This document shows positions 1 through 11,104 of a DNA stretch of 64,000 nt, one piece after another (the first letter of the stretch is position 1; every line of letters begins with the position of its first letter). Location of the stretch: positions 744,001 through 808,000 of the forward strand of contig JAPFBL010000243.1 of assembly GCA_026182355.1 (NCBI GenBank), read 5' to 3'. Under the pieces are notes generated by a model. The model was given only the letters and a program-made list of their open reading frames with translations, was not told the DNA's origin and searched no databases. The position numbers and the translations under genes were made by a program. This stretch comes from Hermatobates lingyangjiaoensis. Lineage: Eukaryota; Arthropoda; Insecta; Hemiptera; Hermatobatidae.

Positions 1-570
1 GGGATGCAGATGGAATGAACAGGTGCTGGTTTGTAAGAGACTGTATGGTGGAATTATGTATCGAGGGATAACTGACAATGGTGGCTTGTCTTCTAATTAA
101 GCTGCCATTCCAACCAGAAAGGTTAATTTTAATCAATTAATAACCCAGCCAGCTTTTTCTATAACATTGCCAACCTTCAGCCAACTGGGAATTAATCTCA
201 GTTAATGATGAGAGCTACTTGGCTAGTCAGGACAGGACAATAGTCAAAATGAATGCCAAATCAACAGATTAAACGGGGTGATATGCGGAGACAAACTCGT
301 AGCAAACTAAAACAATTTTCACATTGTCTCATCTGTATTATTTTTAGATAACTAAGATACATTTTCAAATCTATGTTGTTCCAGTTCTCTGATGCCGTTA
401 TTAATTACTATATATAAAGTATATTGATCGTGAAAAAAATCAATGTCAACATTTTGACGGAATTACATATTTTGAGGTCCCCCGAAGTAGTTTTATGAAG
501 TTTTCTCGATGATGTCTGCTTTTGTGTCTGTGTGTGGGTGGGTGTATCCAAAAGTTTGTATAAACGATAC
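1..570. other. AT-rich stretch, no gene recognised
   Basis: I see no coding exon, RNA gene or known repeat here. The only open frame, on the minus strand, runs into dispersed repeat A and is not convincing. Confidence 0.4.
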
Positions 571-770
571 GTGTCATATACAGAAATAACGCGTATATTG
601 ATAACTGGTTCAATCACTATCTGTACTACCTCCAGGAATGAAAGACTAATAAGTATCTGTCATTTAGACATTTATATTATGCCTAAATGGGACATTACCT
701 AAGAAGTTTGGTATTATATTTACTTATAGTAAAGTTGTTGGTAAGCCACCCCAGATTTTTTTCTATTTAC
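571..770 (+). repeat. Dispersed repeat A, copy 1
   Basis: About 200 bp repeated at 25490-25715 and, interrupted, at 51340-52378. Shared landmarks in order are TCAATCACTATCTGTACTAC, GGAATGAAAG.CTAATAA, an AAGAAGTTTGRTATTA block and a terminal GGCCRCTCCA.ATTTTT block. Shorter pieces of its right half lie at 3339-3403 and 3781-3840. No coding capacity is visible; probably a non-autonomous transposable element of unknown class. Confidence 0.7.
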
Positions 771-836
771 TTTTATTTTGTCAATTTGGTCTTTTTTTTG
801 TTTACATGTTTTGTAATTATGTTGTTTAATGTGCAG

Positions 837-1096
837 GTTAGTTCAACCAACGCCGTCCTTTGGCTGGTCCAGCTATTTGACGCCTTGGCTTCCAGTAGAA
901 TAGTGCTCGACCATTTATGGTGTCGTCTCGGTGTCAACCCTCAGGGCTCTACAGCCGAGATGTTCAGCCGTGCCTTCCCTTTAATGGCAGATGAGACATA
1001 CTTGAGAATCGGTTATGCCAATTCTATGGAGGTGCTTTTGAAGGTTATGTGGCCACCGCTACATCCCGGGGCAGGTTCTTGGAGACAGGTGCTATG
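837..1096 (+). CDS. Candidate internal exon of an unrecognised protein-coding gene
   Basis: A 260-nt segment open in one frame only, starting phase 0 and ending phase 2. A pyrimidine-rich tract and TTTAATGTGCAG precede it (acceptor AG at 835-836) and GTGAGC follows (donor at 1097). The 86 complete codons begin VSSTNAVLWLVQLFDALASS and include LGVNPQGSTAEMFSRAFPLM. GC content is clearly above the flanks. The other two plus frames and all minus frames carry stops. Composition is unlike the transposon relics in the window and I recognise no domain. No neighbouring exon was found within several kilobases, which suits a gene with long introns. The open frame extends upstream to 687, but that part reads through the acceptor and is presumably intron. 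It could also be one exon of an old gene copy. Confidence 0.55.
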
Positions 1097-1187
1097 GTGA
1101 GCGCATCTTATTTATTATTTATTTAATATAGTATGTTTATCTTAAATTTAAATTTATTTAGATTTTTGTACTATGGGAATGAATTTA

Positions 1188-1325
1188 TTTCATTGACCAT
1201 CTTTCATGTTTTCTCACAGTTTGGAGTGGGAATTATTTTCTACATCATTTGGAGAACTAGTGTTTTTTAGTACCGGAAAGATTCAAAACAAGTGTGAGAA
1301 AACTTAAAAGATGGTCAATGAAATA
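1188..1325. repeat. Foldback repeat with about 30-bp arms
   Basis: Left arm 1188-1218 and right arm 1292-1325 are inverted copies around TTCATTGACCATCTTT, with a 70-bp spacer. It starts about 90 bp after the candidate exon. No hammerhead-like core was found in it. Confidence 0.6.
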
Positions 1326-1349
1326 TATTCGTGCCGTAGTTTATATACA

Positions 1350-1590
1350 TAGTTCAATGTTAAAAAAGAAACGTAGAGAAATTAAAAGCACACACTTACA
1401 GTCTGAAGTTTTCTGTTTGAACCGTCTTCAGGAGCGATAAGATAGGGAAACCAAGCGCTTGAAGACGGTTGAAACCGAAAACTAGAGACTGTAAGTGTGT
1501 GCTTTTAATTTCTCTATGTTTCTTTTTGTACATTGAACTATGTTTGTCCGTTTTGGATCGTATTTCCAACGAAAAAATTGAAAAAAAAAG
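1350..1590. mobile_element. F3 foldback element (PLE-terminus-like), copy 1
   Basis: Inverted arms carry the F3 landmarks CACACTTACAGTCTC, GGGAAACCAAGCGC and, at the right end, GTCCGTTTTGGATCGTATTT. The minus strand carries CTGAAGA at 1425-1431; the plus arm has the variant TTGAAGA near 1459-1465 followed by GG-loop-CC and GAAAA. Other F3 copies lie at 45447-45668 and 61781-62345. It directly abuts an F9 element. Confidence 0.7.
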
Positions 1591-1704
1591 AACACACAGA
1601 AATGAAACAGAAACTCACTACTATATTTCGACTCGTTGTCTTCATGCGAAGCGACTAGTTTCTACCATTCCTGATGACGAGGCCATCGAAATATAGTAGT
1701 GAGT
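1591..1704. mobile_element. F9 foldback element, copy 1
   Basis: Inverted arms ACTCACTACTATATTTCGA (about 1612-1631) and its complement (1686-1704). The plus strand has CTGATGA at 1671-1677, one nucleotide, GA-GGCCA-TC, then GAAA at 1688-1691. Relatives are at 21255-21360 and 59410-59505. Confidence 0.6.
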
Positions 1705-1836
1705 CGTGACTCTAATGAAGACCGCTTGTTACGGTTGAAAGATCTTAGTCTTGTTTTCCCATTTTCATATTGTGGTTTGATCATTGATTGTTCTTTCACG
1801 TTTTTATGTGAAAACTTTATATATATATATATATAT
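1705..1836 (+). mobile_element. F1 element, single right arm, with (TA)n tail
   Basis: Carries the F1 landmarks ACCGCTTGTTACGGTTGAAA, GATCTTAGTCTTGTTTTCCC and ATTGTGGTTTGATCATTGAT, then runs into (TA)n at about 1818-1836. The expected CTGACGA is CTAATGA here, so the core is mutated. Confidence 0.7.
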
Positions 1837-3290
1837 ACTCGTATATGTGAGTGTGTGTGTATGCGTTTAAGAGAATATTAAGGAAATTCGATTTATACTT
1901 TTGACGGGTTTACAAGTTGTCTAAAAGCTTAATTCTATTTTTGGTCTTTTTTATATATTTTTGGTCTTGAAGTTCATAGCTGGGTGGATGTGTATTAACA
2001 GTCTTTTAAACAGCTGCAGATAGAACTGTATAATACATCTTATCGAGATTTCACCAATCAGCTTTTGGTTAGAAAAGAACTCTTATTATGCTTCACAATT
2101 GGTTTGAAATGTGCGAAATGAAGACTTAAAAGTGATAAGATTCTTTAAATTAAATAATTTGTTTTTATTATAAAAAATGTAACTATGACCTTTATGGAAG
2201 TCAAATGAAAAGGGTGTTATTGAGTTGGCTTTGTAGAGTGGGGTTAGACGTCTTATAGACTGATATTGTGAAGGTAGTCGATATGTTAGGGGAAAAGGTC
2301 TGGCAAGAAAAAACAACAAACTCTATACACAAATCGCTAGTAATAAGGAAACTGACCTTCTATAGGGGGAAATGTTTTCCTAATAGATTGTAGAGGGAGG
2401 ACTTCGATCTATAGTGGAATATAGGAAGTCTATATAGGGTAGAAGAGTTGTCGCGCTTGAAAAGGCTGGCTGCCTCTGACCTATTCCCTTCCCATAAGTT
2501 GTGTCTCTGTATTCGTATCACACAAAAAAAACCGCTTCGCCTCCCCCTGCTTTGCTCTTTGAATAAAACTTTATTCAACTTATCTGAAATAAAGAATCCG
2601 CCCCACTCTCACAGTGGTGCCCTTATTTAGCATTCATTTTCGTCAACTTTCATCTTATATTTGCTTCAACTCTGTTGCCGACTGCTTTACTAACTTTTTT
2701 TTTTTTATTCTAAATTATTCCTCTTTTTTAAATCTGTGCTATGTCCTTTTGATTTTTTTTTTTTAAATGTTTTCAGTTTTTGGTGATATGTTCATTTTTG
2801 TTTACAGTTGAGAAGTTGGACTCACACTGTATAACTCCTGTCACAATTGGGATTTGTTTTTTTATTTATCTTAAGTTTGTTGTGTATTTGTAGTCGTTAC
2901 TTACTTTATTTCTCGGATACTGCAATCCCCAAAAATAAATAAATCGACAGACAGTGGTAGAATCAATGGACTGTCGTATTTCTCAGGTAGTATCTGCCGT
3001 ATTTCAAAGGCTATTTCGTAGCCAGTCGTAAAGAGCCTTAGTAATATATTAATATGTTAAATATAGTATAAATATAGTAATATGTTAAAAGTATTGAAAA
3101 AAAAACAGGTTGTAACTATTCAGCAGTTTGTAGTCTCTATTGAAGTAGAGGAATAAAATTGATAGTTGATAGAGTGAAATAGGTAAAACAGAATTTTGAG
3201 TAACTTTGAAAACAGCTTGTTTTCGCTTCCAACATACATTGCTTACTTACATTGCTCCATACATAAATGTTTGGAGCTAATGAATGTATT
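1837..3290. other. AT-rich region without recognised gene
   Basis: I find no coding exon, RNA gene or recognised element. The minus-strand frames near 2086-2578 show no known domain and no convincing splice context. Confidence 0.4.
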
Positions 3291-3403
3291 CACTTCATAA
3301 TAATAGTTAAATAAGTAAAACATAAAGAATCAATTGTTTGTCAAGAAGTTTGATATTATCTTTACTTATCGGAAAGTTGAGTGTTGGCCTCTCCAGATTT
3401 TTG
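3291..3403 (+). repeat. Direct repeat, left copy (contains the right half of repeat A)
   Basis: About 112 bp beginning CACTTCATAATAATAGTTAA and ending in the repeat A terminus. It is repeated in the same orientation at 3727-3840, enclosing a GC-richer 320-bp insert. Confidence 0.6.
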
Positions 3404-3726
3404 AATGTATCCCATTTCATACTAAATTGAATGACCAGCATTACCCATTATTGACAGTTTAAGGACTACCTTACTACTCTTTAGAGTTGGGTCGTCCCCC
3501 TCCGAGGAGGGAATTTCCCGTTACCCCGGGATCAGGTGTTTCAATGATAGTTAATTAGGCCCCTCAGGGTCTCATTCTGGGGCGCCCTGGTACCATAGTA
3601 AGACTCAGAATTGGAGAGATTAAAAATCTCTCGCTGGCTAAAAGCCACATGGACGGTATAAGTTCCAGACAAAGTAGATCTATAGGTCTCTCTTTCTATA
3701 TATATAAGGGCACGAGATAGGTATTC
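3404..3726. other. GC-richer insert between direct repeats
   Basis: Contains CCCCCTCCGAGGAGGGAATT and a minus-strand open frame (3541-3771). Composition differs from its surroundings, which suggests an inserted retroelement piece or an unequal-exchange product. I cannot name the family. Confidence 0.35.
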
Positions 3727-3840
3727 CACTTCATAATGATAGTTAAATAAGTAAAACAAAAAAAAATTCAACTGTTTGTCAAGAAGTTTGATATTATCTT
3801 TACTTATAGAATAGTATAAGTGTAGGCCACTCCAGATTTT
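3727..3840 (+). repeat. Direct repeat, right copy
   Basis: Second copy of the 112-bp segment at 3291-3403, with a poly-A expansion inside. Confidence 0.6.
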
Positions 3841-6524
3841 GACTAGAAAGAGGAAGAAACATCAAGTTTGCACTCCCAAAAAAATGTTTGTGTTAAACTT
3901 AATGTTCATCGTTAGGTTACATTTGTTGAACAAGGTTGATATTGACTGTTTAAAAGGAGTCAAAGAACACTGACTCCTTGTGTGTGGTGAGTAACTCTTT
4001 CTTCATCTTTCTGGACATGAGTAAATACCACACAATAATGCATAGCTTTTATAGCTGGTCAGTTAATATTATTGATTTTTTCTAAATGCTTTAATAAATA
4101 ATGTAAATGAATGAAATTAATTTCATGTTTAGATAATGAAGTAAAAGAAATTGCACAACTAATCACATTTCTTAGAATAGAATGTAGTTGATAAAATAAT
4201 TCATTATGCAAATATAATCTAAAAATCTAGTGTTCTCAGCAAAATTTTAAAAAAATGCTTCTATCTTATTAAATATATTATTATTTCTTTGTTTTTTAGA
4301 AACTCTTTGAAGTGATTATAATTAACTTTATAAACTATACCGAATGCATTTGCAATGTATTGAAAATTAATTTAGAATATTACTCAGCAAATGACTCTAG
4401 TCTTAATTATTAGTCATCGTGATTAATTTAATTTTTTTACAAGGCTCTGAAAATGATTACATTTTTTGTTAAAATTAGCAAAACAGAGATAACTGCATTA
4501 AAACGAAACATTAATTAAATAGCTTGCCAATTAACTTAATAATAAATTTACTTTTAGCAAAGTTTTTAAATTTAGCAAATATAAAACATATTACTATCGA
4601 AAAGTCAATTACTGACTTCCACTAATAAATGGATTATATTAATTTTTAGTCTTTTATTTTAAAATTTATCTATTTAAAAATGTTTATTTAAAATTAATAT
4701 CAATTATATAGGATGATTTATTGTTGAATTTGAACTCACTAATGTTGCAGGTGTTTATTTAGTTCTTTATTATTTCCTGTCCGTTGTGTAAACACTGGTT
4801 TTATTAAGAGCCAAATCTCTTCTACATTCAAATCAACATGGAGTCGTTCGTTTCGTTCTTTATATTTGAAGCGTCGGTTGTTTTAATCAGATTCTATAAA
4901 TAGCTTGTTGTTTATTGCATTTTAATAGTAATTAGATTACTAAGTGATGTGTGCGTGTGAAAAATTTTTGTTTTCGTGTGTGTTTGAATAGAAGGATAAA
5001 GAGAAGAACGAGTAGAATGAAATGTTCACATCAAAAAGAAAGTTAGTACACAATTTAAAATTTTCTTCTAGTTTTTACTACATTGCTTTAAATTATAGCT
5101 ATTACATTACAGTATACTGTTGTATACACAACAGTATACATTATACTGTAGACAGTTACACTATAGTAATGCAAAAAGAAATGAAAGTTATCTTTACTAA
5201 TTAGCATAAGAATTATTTTTAATTCAATAATGCCAGTAAAACTTTCAACAAGTTTTAAAACTTGACTCATTTAAATTAATATACAATTAGTTTGTAATTT
5301 AAAAAAGTTATACTTGCATCAAATAATGTGATATACTTCCATTTAATTATTTCTAACAATTTAGAATATTATATAATTCAAGTGTTTTCTGTATATTAAG
5401 AAACCATTGATGCAATTGAAATAAAATCTTGTATTAAAGGGAAATAGCAATATTAATAATTATATTTATGGACAGAAATATCACCAATATTGGTAAAAAT
5501 ATGTTATAATATGACCAATGATTCAGTTTTCAATGAAATTTTAACTTTTATAATGTGTACAGCTTTGTATACTCAGTTGTAAAATAAATTTCTTTTTAAC
5601 AACTTTAAAAAAGAAATGAGTAACAGAATATGAATGTATTACTTTTTTTTTTAATCAATGTTTCAATGGAAACATTAATAATCTGAGATTCTTTACAACT
5701 TGTTTCATTTTTAACTAGTTTCAGTAATCTAACCTAAGCCATTTCTTTTAGATTCAACTCGATTGAATTGATTATATCAATGCTAACAGTTTTGAAATAG
5801 TTATTAAACTCATTGCTATTTATAATTTAATTATTTATAAATAAAGTAATTCATTTTAAACATTATTTAAAAAGTTATATAGGAATTCCTTAGGTTTCTT
5901 ATAAACATTATATTTGTTGTCTTCAATTTCATTTAATTGTCAATTAATAGTTTATTAATAGACTCATATTACTAATTATTATACAGGTAACTTATTAATG
6001 GATTTAAAATAAATGAAATAATTTTAAACATAGAAGATGAGAACAACATTTAAGAAAGTTTTTTAAAGTTTACTATTTTGTATTAATATTTTTACCTTTC
6101 ATTGTTAATACAATGAAACTTAAAGAAAATATATCAGATTCTATAATAATATAATATATATAATTAGTATTATTAGAAAAAAGTGTTTCAAAAATGCTCT
6201 TAATGTATTATTTTTAAATGGACTTCTTTTTATGCACTATAAAAAAATTTAATTACGTTGTTTAATTCAATGAACACTATATTTTAAGAACTTCAATTCA
6301 TATATTAACTAATGTAATGTATTATTACTATAAACACAAGTAAGGATACTAAAAAAATGAATTTGCGTTTTGATAATTAATTTGAGATTATTTTATTTGT
6401 TTAAATTAAACATTTTCCTTTCTATATATACCATGATATATATATATAACTGCTAACTTTATAGCACTAGTCTGTCATATTAAAATGTATTTATTATAGG
6501 TAATAAATTGATCAAAGTTTAACC
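3841..6524. other. Very AT-rich DNA without recognised gene
   Basis: Composition is strongly AT-biased and probably unique. The only structures noted are a palindrome at 5112-5139 and the string GAGTAAATACCACACAATAA at 4020-4039, which matches the outer end of F5 elements. Confidence 0.4.
5112..5139. repeat. Perfect 28-bp palindrome
   Basis: GTATACTGTTGT and its complement flank a central ATAC. Confidence 0.5.
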
Positions 6525-6830
6525 TTGGATCAAAGAATATTCTGCAGGAGGACATTTTGGAGCCATTCAATCTTATTTAACAAATCAGTCAACATCACTC
6601 TAAAAAGTAGTTCACTCATTACTTCCGTCCACTTTAAACCATGTACTCCCTGTTTGTATTTATACTTCAATAGCAGCCACCCTTCTCATATTAACAAGTC
6701 TATTCCTAGCTCCATCCGAATTTACCGCATTTGTGATAGACTACAAGATAAATCTCTCAGTATTTTAAAATGAAAATTTGTAGAGCGAGGTTACCCTCTC
6801 CCCTTTCTGTCAAGAAGAGTGGTTCCTGCC
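6525..6830 (+). pseudogene. Penelope-like element RT C-terminal region (relic)
   Basis: The frame from about 6600 reads LITSVHFKP, then SSHPSHINKSIPSS and RIYRICDRLQD. This follows the block just after the RT catalytic core of Penelope-like elements (pattern TS.Y.KPT ... SHP.H...IPYSQ..R..R.C). The frame continues into the minisatellite, where FLTRRVVPATT resembles the thumb motif with its R-R-G-Y-P signature. No catalytic YADD segment is seen upstream, so the copy is 5'-truncated or too decayed to read. It belongs with the endonuclease relic at 7846-8088. Confidence 0.7.
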
Positions 6831-7583
6831 ACGATACCATACATTCCTGCATCCTCCTCTTCCTCTGCCTCTGGGTCTCCCTACCTCATCACCACCTACT
6901 AGGTTACCCTCTCCCCTTTCTGACAAGAAGAGTGGTTCCTGCCACGACAGCACACATTCCTGCATCCTCCTCTTCCTCTGCCTCAGGGTCTTCCTACCTC
7001 ATCACCACCTACTAGGTTACCCTCTCCCCTTTCTGACAAGAAGAGTGGTTCCTGCCACGATACCATACATTCCTGCATCCTCCTCTTCCTCTGCCTCTGG
7101 GTCTTCCTACCTCATCACCACCTACTAGGTTACCCTCTCCCCTTTCTGACAAGAAGAGTGGTTCCTGCCACGATACCATACATTCCTGCATCCTCCTCTT
7201 CCTCTGCCTCTGGGTCTTCCTACCTCATCACCACCTACTAGGTTACCCTCTCCCCTTTCTGACAAGAAGAGTGGTTCCTGTCACGATACCATACATTCCT
7301 GCATCCTCCTCTTCCTCTGCCTCAGGGTCTTCCTACCTCATCACCACCTACTAGGTTACCCTCTCCCCTTTCTGACAAGAAGAGTGGTTCCTGCCACGAT
7401 ACCATACATTCCTGCATCCTCCTCTTCCTCTGCCTCTGGGTCTCCCTACCTCATCACCACCTACTAGGTTACCCTCTCCCCTTTCTGACAAGAAGAGTGG
7501 TTCCTGCCACGACAGCACACATTCCTGCATCCTCCTCTTCCTCTGCCTCTGGGTCTCCTACTTCATCACCACCACTTCCCAGG
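6788..7583 (+). repeat. 113-bp minisatellite, about 7 copies, inside a PLE relic
   Basis: Units begin with AGGTTACCCTCTCCCCTTTC at 6788, 6901, 7014, 7127, 7240, 7353 and 7466. Copies differ at only a few sites. Units 1-2 and units 6-7 share the same pair of variants (GATACCATAC followed by GACAGCACAC), so amplification moved blocks longer than one unit. 113 is not a multiple of 3, so the array destroys the reading frame. The unit encodes the PLE thumb piece, so it arose from the retroelement. Confidence 0.9.
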
Positions 7584-7845
7584 TATCCATTGATTGGTTA
7601 GGATCATTAAAGAACTTTCTATGATTTTATCCTCCTCCCCACCACCTCTATCTTATATGCGTATGCTACAGATGCCCTCTCAACCTTGACAATTTTCTCT
7701 CCCACGTCGAGTTTTCCTCACCTGTCCGGTTATCAATCCCCAACATTTCACAGCTCCCTCCCACAACACAAACTATCCTGTTCCAAATGACTGCTCTTGT
7801 ATCTCCAAAAACAGTGTTCACTGTTTACCGCTTTGAGTGTACCAC

Positions 7846-8088
7846 AATAAATCGTTCTACGTAGGTCAAGCATCCACCAAGCTTAGTCTCCATAAGAACA
7901 ATCATAGAGGTTCAGTCATCATCCCATCGCCATTCATACCACGGACTCCCCTTTAATGAGTGTTACAAGCTGCAGATTGTGTAACAAATCCCCTCTGAAT
8001 GCAAGATCTTACTCTACGAGCTTCCCAAGAAGCTCATATTTGGTTGCTAAATACGCTTAGTGCACCTGGCCTTAATCTCAAAAGATAA
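7846..8088 (+). pseudogene. Penelope-like GIY-YIG endonuclease domain (relic)
   Basis: The frame reads NKSFYVGQASTKLSLHKNNH, matching the PLE GIY-YIG endonuclease core (Y-V/I-G-Q/E-T-S..L..R...H), where the catalytic Arg appears replaced by Lys or Gly. The same frame resumes after stops at 7954, 7957 and near 7993 and ends SQEAHIWLLNTLSAPGLNLK then TAA. This fits the conserved Glu and the terminal G-L-N motif of PLE endonucleases. Decayed and not functional. Confidence 0.75.
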
Positions 8089-8220
8089 TGCTTCATTTTA
8101 TTAATCCCTTGTCATTGCTTTTAGGTTTTATGTTGTACTTATTTTGTGTATTCATGCACAGTAATCGTGCCATGAATGGAATTCCTTGGCCATTTCAATA
8201 TCAACATATACACTTACAAA

Positions 8221-8365
8221 GGAGTCAGGTTAGCCCATTGACAACTTGCTCGCCTTAGGACTGACACATCCAGGGTTCAATACCCCACTCAGGCCCTGGA
8301 TTTATTCACAAAGGAGGGGAATAAATCTGAGCATGTTCTCCCTTAGAGGGGATGTAAAGCCTGTT
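8221..8365 (+). mobile_element. tRNA-derived SINE, 5' part (decayed)
   Basis: A box-like GTTAGCCCATTGACAACTTG and B box GGGTTCAATACCCC, followed by GATTTATTCACAAAGGAGGG and AATAAATCTGAGCATG as in the intact copies at 31198-31532 and 32261-32603. The 3' half is absent. Confidence 0.75.
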
Positions 8366-9311
8366 TTTATTTATTCATAATATTAGTTTTTCTTCATCAA
8401 CCTTTAGAACCAACTCATCAATTACCTTATTTTATGTGTTATTTTCGACCATAACATCGTAAACCAGGATAGGATGATGTTTTTAACGTAGAGCCCTTTC
8501 GTAACGTCCCAAGAAACCAAACGAATCCTAACGAATGAGAAAACGAGATAACCCTCGTGAAATGCCCAAAGTGGACCGACCTCGCGTAGGCGGGCTTCCA
8601 CTACCTACCTCAACAAAATCTATAAAACATAAGTTAGGTAGTCTCGATGACTCTAGATTTTCTATTACTTGTTTACAAAGTAGTCTGAAGGGATATTTGA
8701 AAGACTATCGTTAATAATTTTTTTTTTTTGTAATTTTATATGTGCGACCTATGCAATGTTAATTAGTATTACTAATTTAAAGTAAAGTTATTTATGCTAT
8801 AAAAAATTAATAAGAAAAAAAAACATTGATTAAGTTTAACTATATGGTCTGCCGGAAATAATCATTTAAAAAAATCATAATTTAATATTAGGATAAATAG
8901 GAATTCATTAATATAAGATGAAAGGTGCCGCTTGGCTGATGCTGCAGGAGTCTTATATGGAGAGATTTAGACCTTACAGCGATACAAATATAGCCAGTTG
9001 GCTTTAATCAATAAGACAAGCAAGTTATTTTAAGTTTATAGCTTCCTAATAAATGAGAACTATTTGATTTTTCACTCGCTGTCATAAAAGAAAATATTTT
9101 ATGATGTGGTTAGGGAGTTTATTTTTCAAACTTGTTAAATATAGTAAAACATTTTTTTTTTTTAGAAGTTTCGGAATATACAGTGTACAAAAAATGCTAA
9201 TTTTGAAAGAAATTCTTGTATTTCTTGTAAATTGAAGCAAAGGTTATACTTATTATGGTAAAAAGTGGCTTGGAATGGGGAAGTGTTCTTCCAAAAAATA
9301 ACTTAATTCAG
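8366..9311. other. No gene recognised
   Basis: A CpG-richer patch at 8500-8640 stands out from AT-rich flanks, but I could not assign it to a gene, rRNA or repeat family. Confidence 0.35.
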
Positions 9312-9472
9312 CAGACATGTGCAACCGGCTGTACGCGGGCCACATGTGGCTCAAAACACGTGTTTTTGTGTATCCCTCGGAGATTATCCGGCATTTTATC
9401 TTGATATTGAAAATTCCTTTGATTTTTGCTTATCAGCAAAGCTTATGGAGACTTTTGGACGGAAATTACACC

Positions 9473-9503
<31 letters not shown>

Positions 9504-9505
9504 CT
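9312..9505 (+). mobile_element. hAT-like transposon end, followed by (GA)n
   Basis: CAGACATGTGCAACCGGCTG and GCGGGCCACATGTGGC match the CAG-type termini with self-complementary GGCC blocks common in hAT elements. The opposite end was not found. A (GA)n tract occupies about 9476-9502. Confidence 0.45.
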
Positions 9506-9689
9506 TTTTTTTTAATATGAAGCTACTAATCTGTTGGGGATTGCGTTGTAATAATTGTTTCATTATCACTATGAAATAGTGAGATATGAATTATAATTTT
9601 CATTATAAGAATATTAAAAAGTTAAATAATTATTGACACCTTTATATCACCAGTAGTATATATTTCTATGTATATATCATTTAATTAAA

Positions 9690-9942
9690 CGAAACACGAT
9701 CCAAACTGGACACAATACGAGTTCAAAATTCAAGAAGAGTAACACACAGGGTAAGGAAACACACTTACAGACTCAAATTTTCGGGTAATTCGTCTTCAGG
9801 AGAAAAGAGAAAAGAAGACCAAGCACGTTGTAGACGCAACAGCAAGTAACCCGTTGGGGGCACGTCTACAACGTACTTGGTCTGAAGACGGATTACCCGA
9901 AAATTTGAACCTGTAAGTGTGTTTCCTTACTCTGTGTGTTAC
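9690..9942. mobile_element. F2 foldback element, copy 1
   Basis: Inverted arms with landmarks GATCCAAACTGGACACAATA, AAACACACTTACAGACTC, TTTTCGGGTAATYCGTC and CCAAGCACGTTGTAGACG. CTGAAGA occurs on the minus strand at 9793-9799 and on the plus strand at 9882-9888, each followed by C, a GG-CC stem and GAAAA. The right end passes into (TA)n at about 9945. Confidence 0.8.
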
Positions 9943-9959
9943 CTTTATATATATATATA

Positions 9960-10436
9960 AATATATTATGTCAATGTTAAATTGTTTTAAATTAAATATT
10001 GTTTGAATAGTAGGAAAATGTATGTATGGAATATGTATAGCGAATGCAATAAATATGTATATTACATACATATGTAATATATGGAATTGCTGAATTACTT
10101 TTATTGAAGTGGAATTGATAAAGGACTGCGGGGAGGTGGGTGACATAGTGATTTCAACATTGCACTGATGTCGGACTGGGTGTTGACCAGTTTCTGTTTG
10201 AAAACTCTTTCCACTAGCTAGCATTCTTATCGGTTTTATTGATAACATTGGTCCCCCGAACCGAAATGGTGGAAAGATGTCGTGTCGAAGATAAGAATTT
10301 ATGAATTCAAATGTTTATACACCATCAGGCCTCAAACGTTATCAAAACTTTTGTTTGTTACAATGCCCAGGCTTATTCGACTTCTTTTGCTGGTTAGCAG
10401 TGAATCTGTTACTCATTCCTGATTTGGCATTCCATC
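9960..10436. other. No gene recognised
   Basis: A minus-strand open frame here overlaps the F2 element and is not a gene. I see nothing else. Confidence 0.35.
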
Positions 10437-10444
10437 CATCAGAT

Positions 10445-11096
10445 CAGGAGTGTCAAAGTCAAAATGAGCTGAGGACCACATAAAAAATGTAGCAACAAGC
10501 CGAGGGCCGGACTGATCAAATGTTTATTGATTTTTTTTTAAAATGACCGCGTATAGTGTAGTGAACGAAATTGAACCTACTGAAAATCTAACAAATATAT
10601 TGCAATATGATCGGATAAATGAAGCAATATTTTCTTATTGCTCTGTCAGTCATTTTTAATTTTCAACACAACAAAAGACAAATTTCCTTTATATATAAAT
10701 CCCCATAACATGAACATTAAATGTTTGAAGCGGTATTATTCAAGGCAGCATCAGTATATTTTCTCATTTAGAGATACAGGTTTTCGAGCTAGCTCCGTGA
10801 ACATGTACTTCGACTCCCACCTTGTTTGAAACCACCAGTTCTCAGTGCCCGCCTTCTGTTTTGCCATTTTTGAAGGGTGTCTGAAAGTTAACTTTTCCTA
10901 TTATGCTAATGACTGCTGATAAATTACGAAATGAAGCCACGCTCGCTGCGTCGCCTTTGCATGGTAGTATTGGTGCGTGTAAAACTTCTGCAGCCTACGG
11001 GTCAGTTTTAATAATAAACTAATATCATCCTGCGGGTCATAGAAAACCCTCTCGGGGGCCTGATTTGGCCCGCGGGCCTTGATTCTGACATATGGG
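10445..11096. mobile_element. hAT-like MITE, about 652 bp
   Basis: The left end CAGGAGTGTCAAAGTCAA and the right end, read on the other strand as CCCATATGTCAGAATCAA, form imperfect terminal inverted repeats. GC-rich GGCCCGCGGGCC blocks near the right end are typical of hAT termini. An imperfect 8-bp target duplication flanks it: CATCAGAT at 10437-10444 and CATTAGAC at 11097-11104 (6 of 8). No transposase frame is present. Confidence 0.7.
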
Positions 11097-11104
11097 CATT
11101 AGAC

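Noticed and set aside
6788..7583. CRISPR-like array
   Set aside because: Uniform 113-bp tandem units without spacers, made of PLE coding sequence, in a eukaryotic context.
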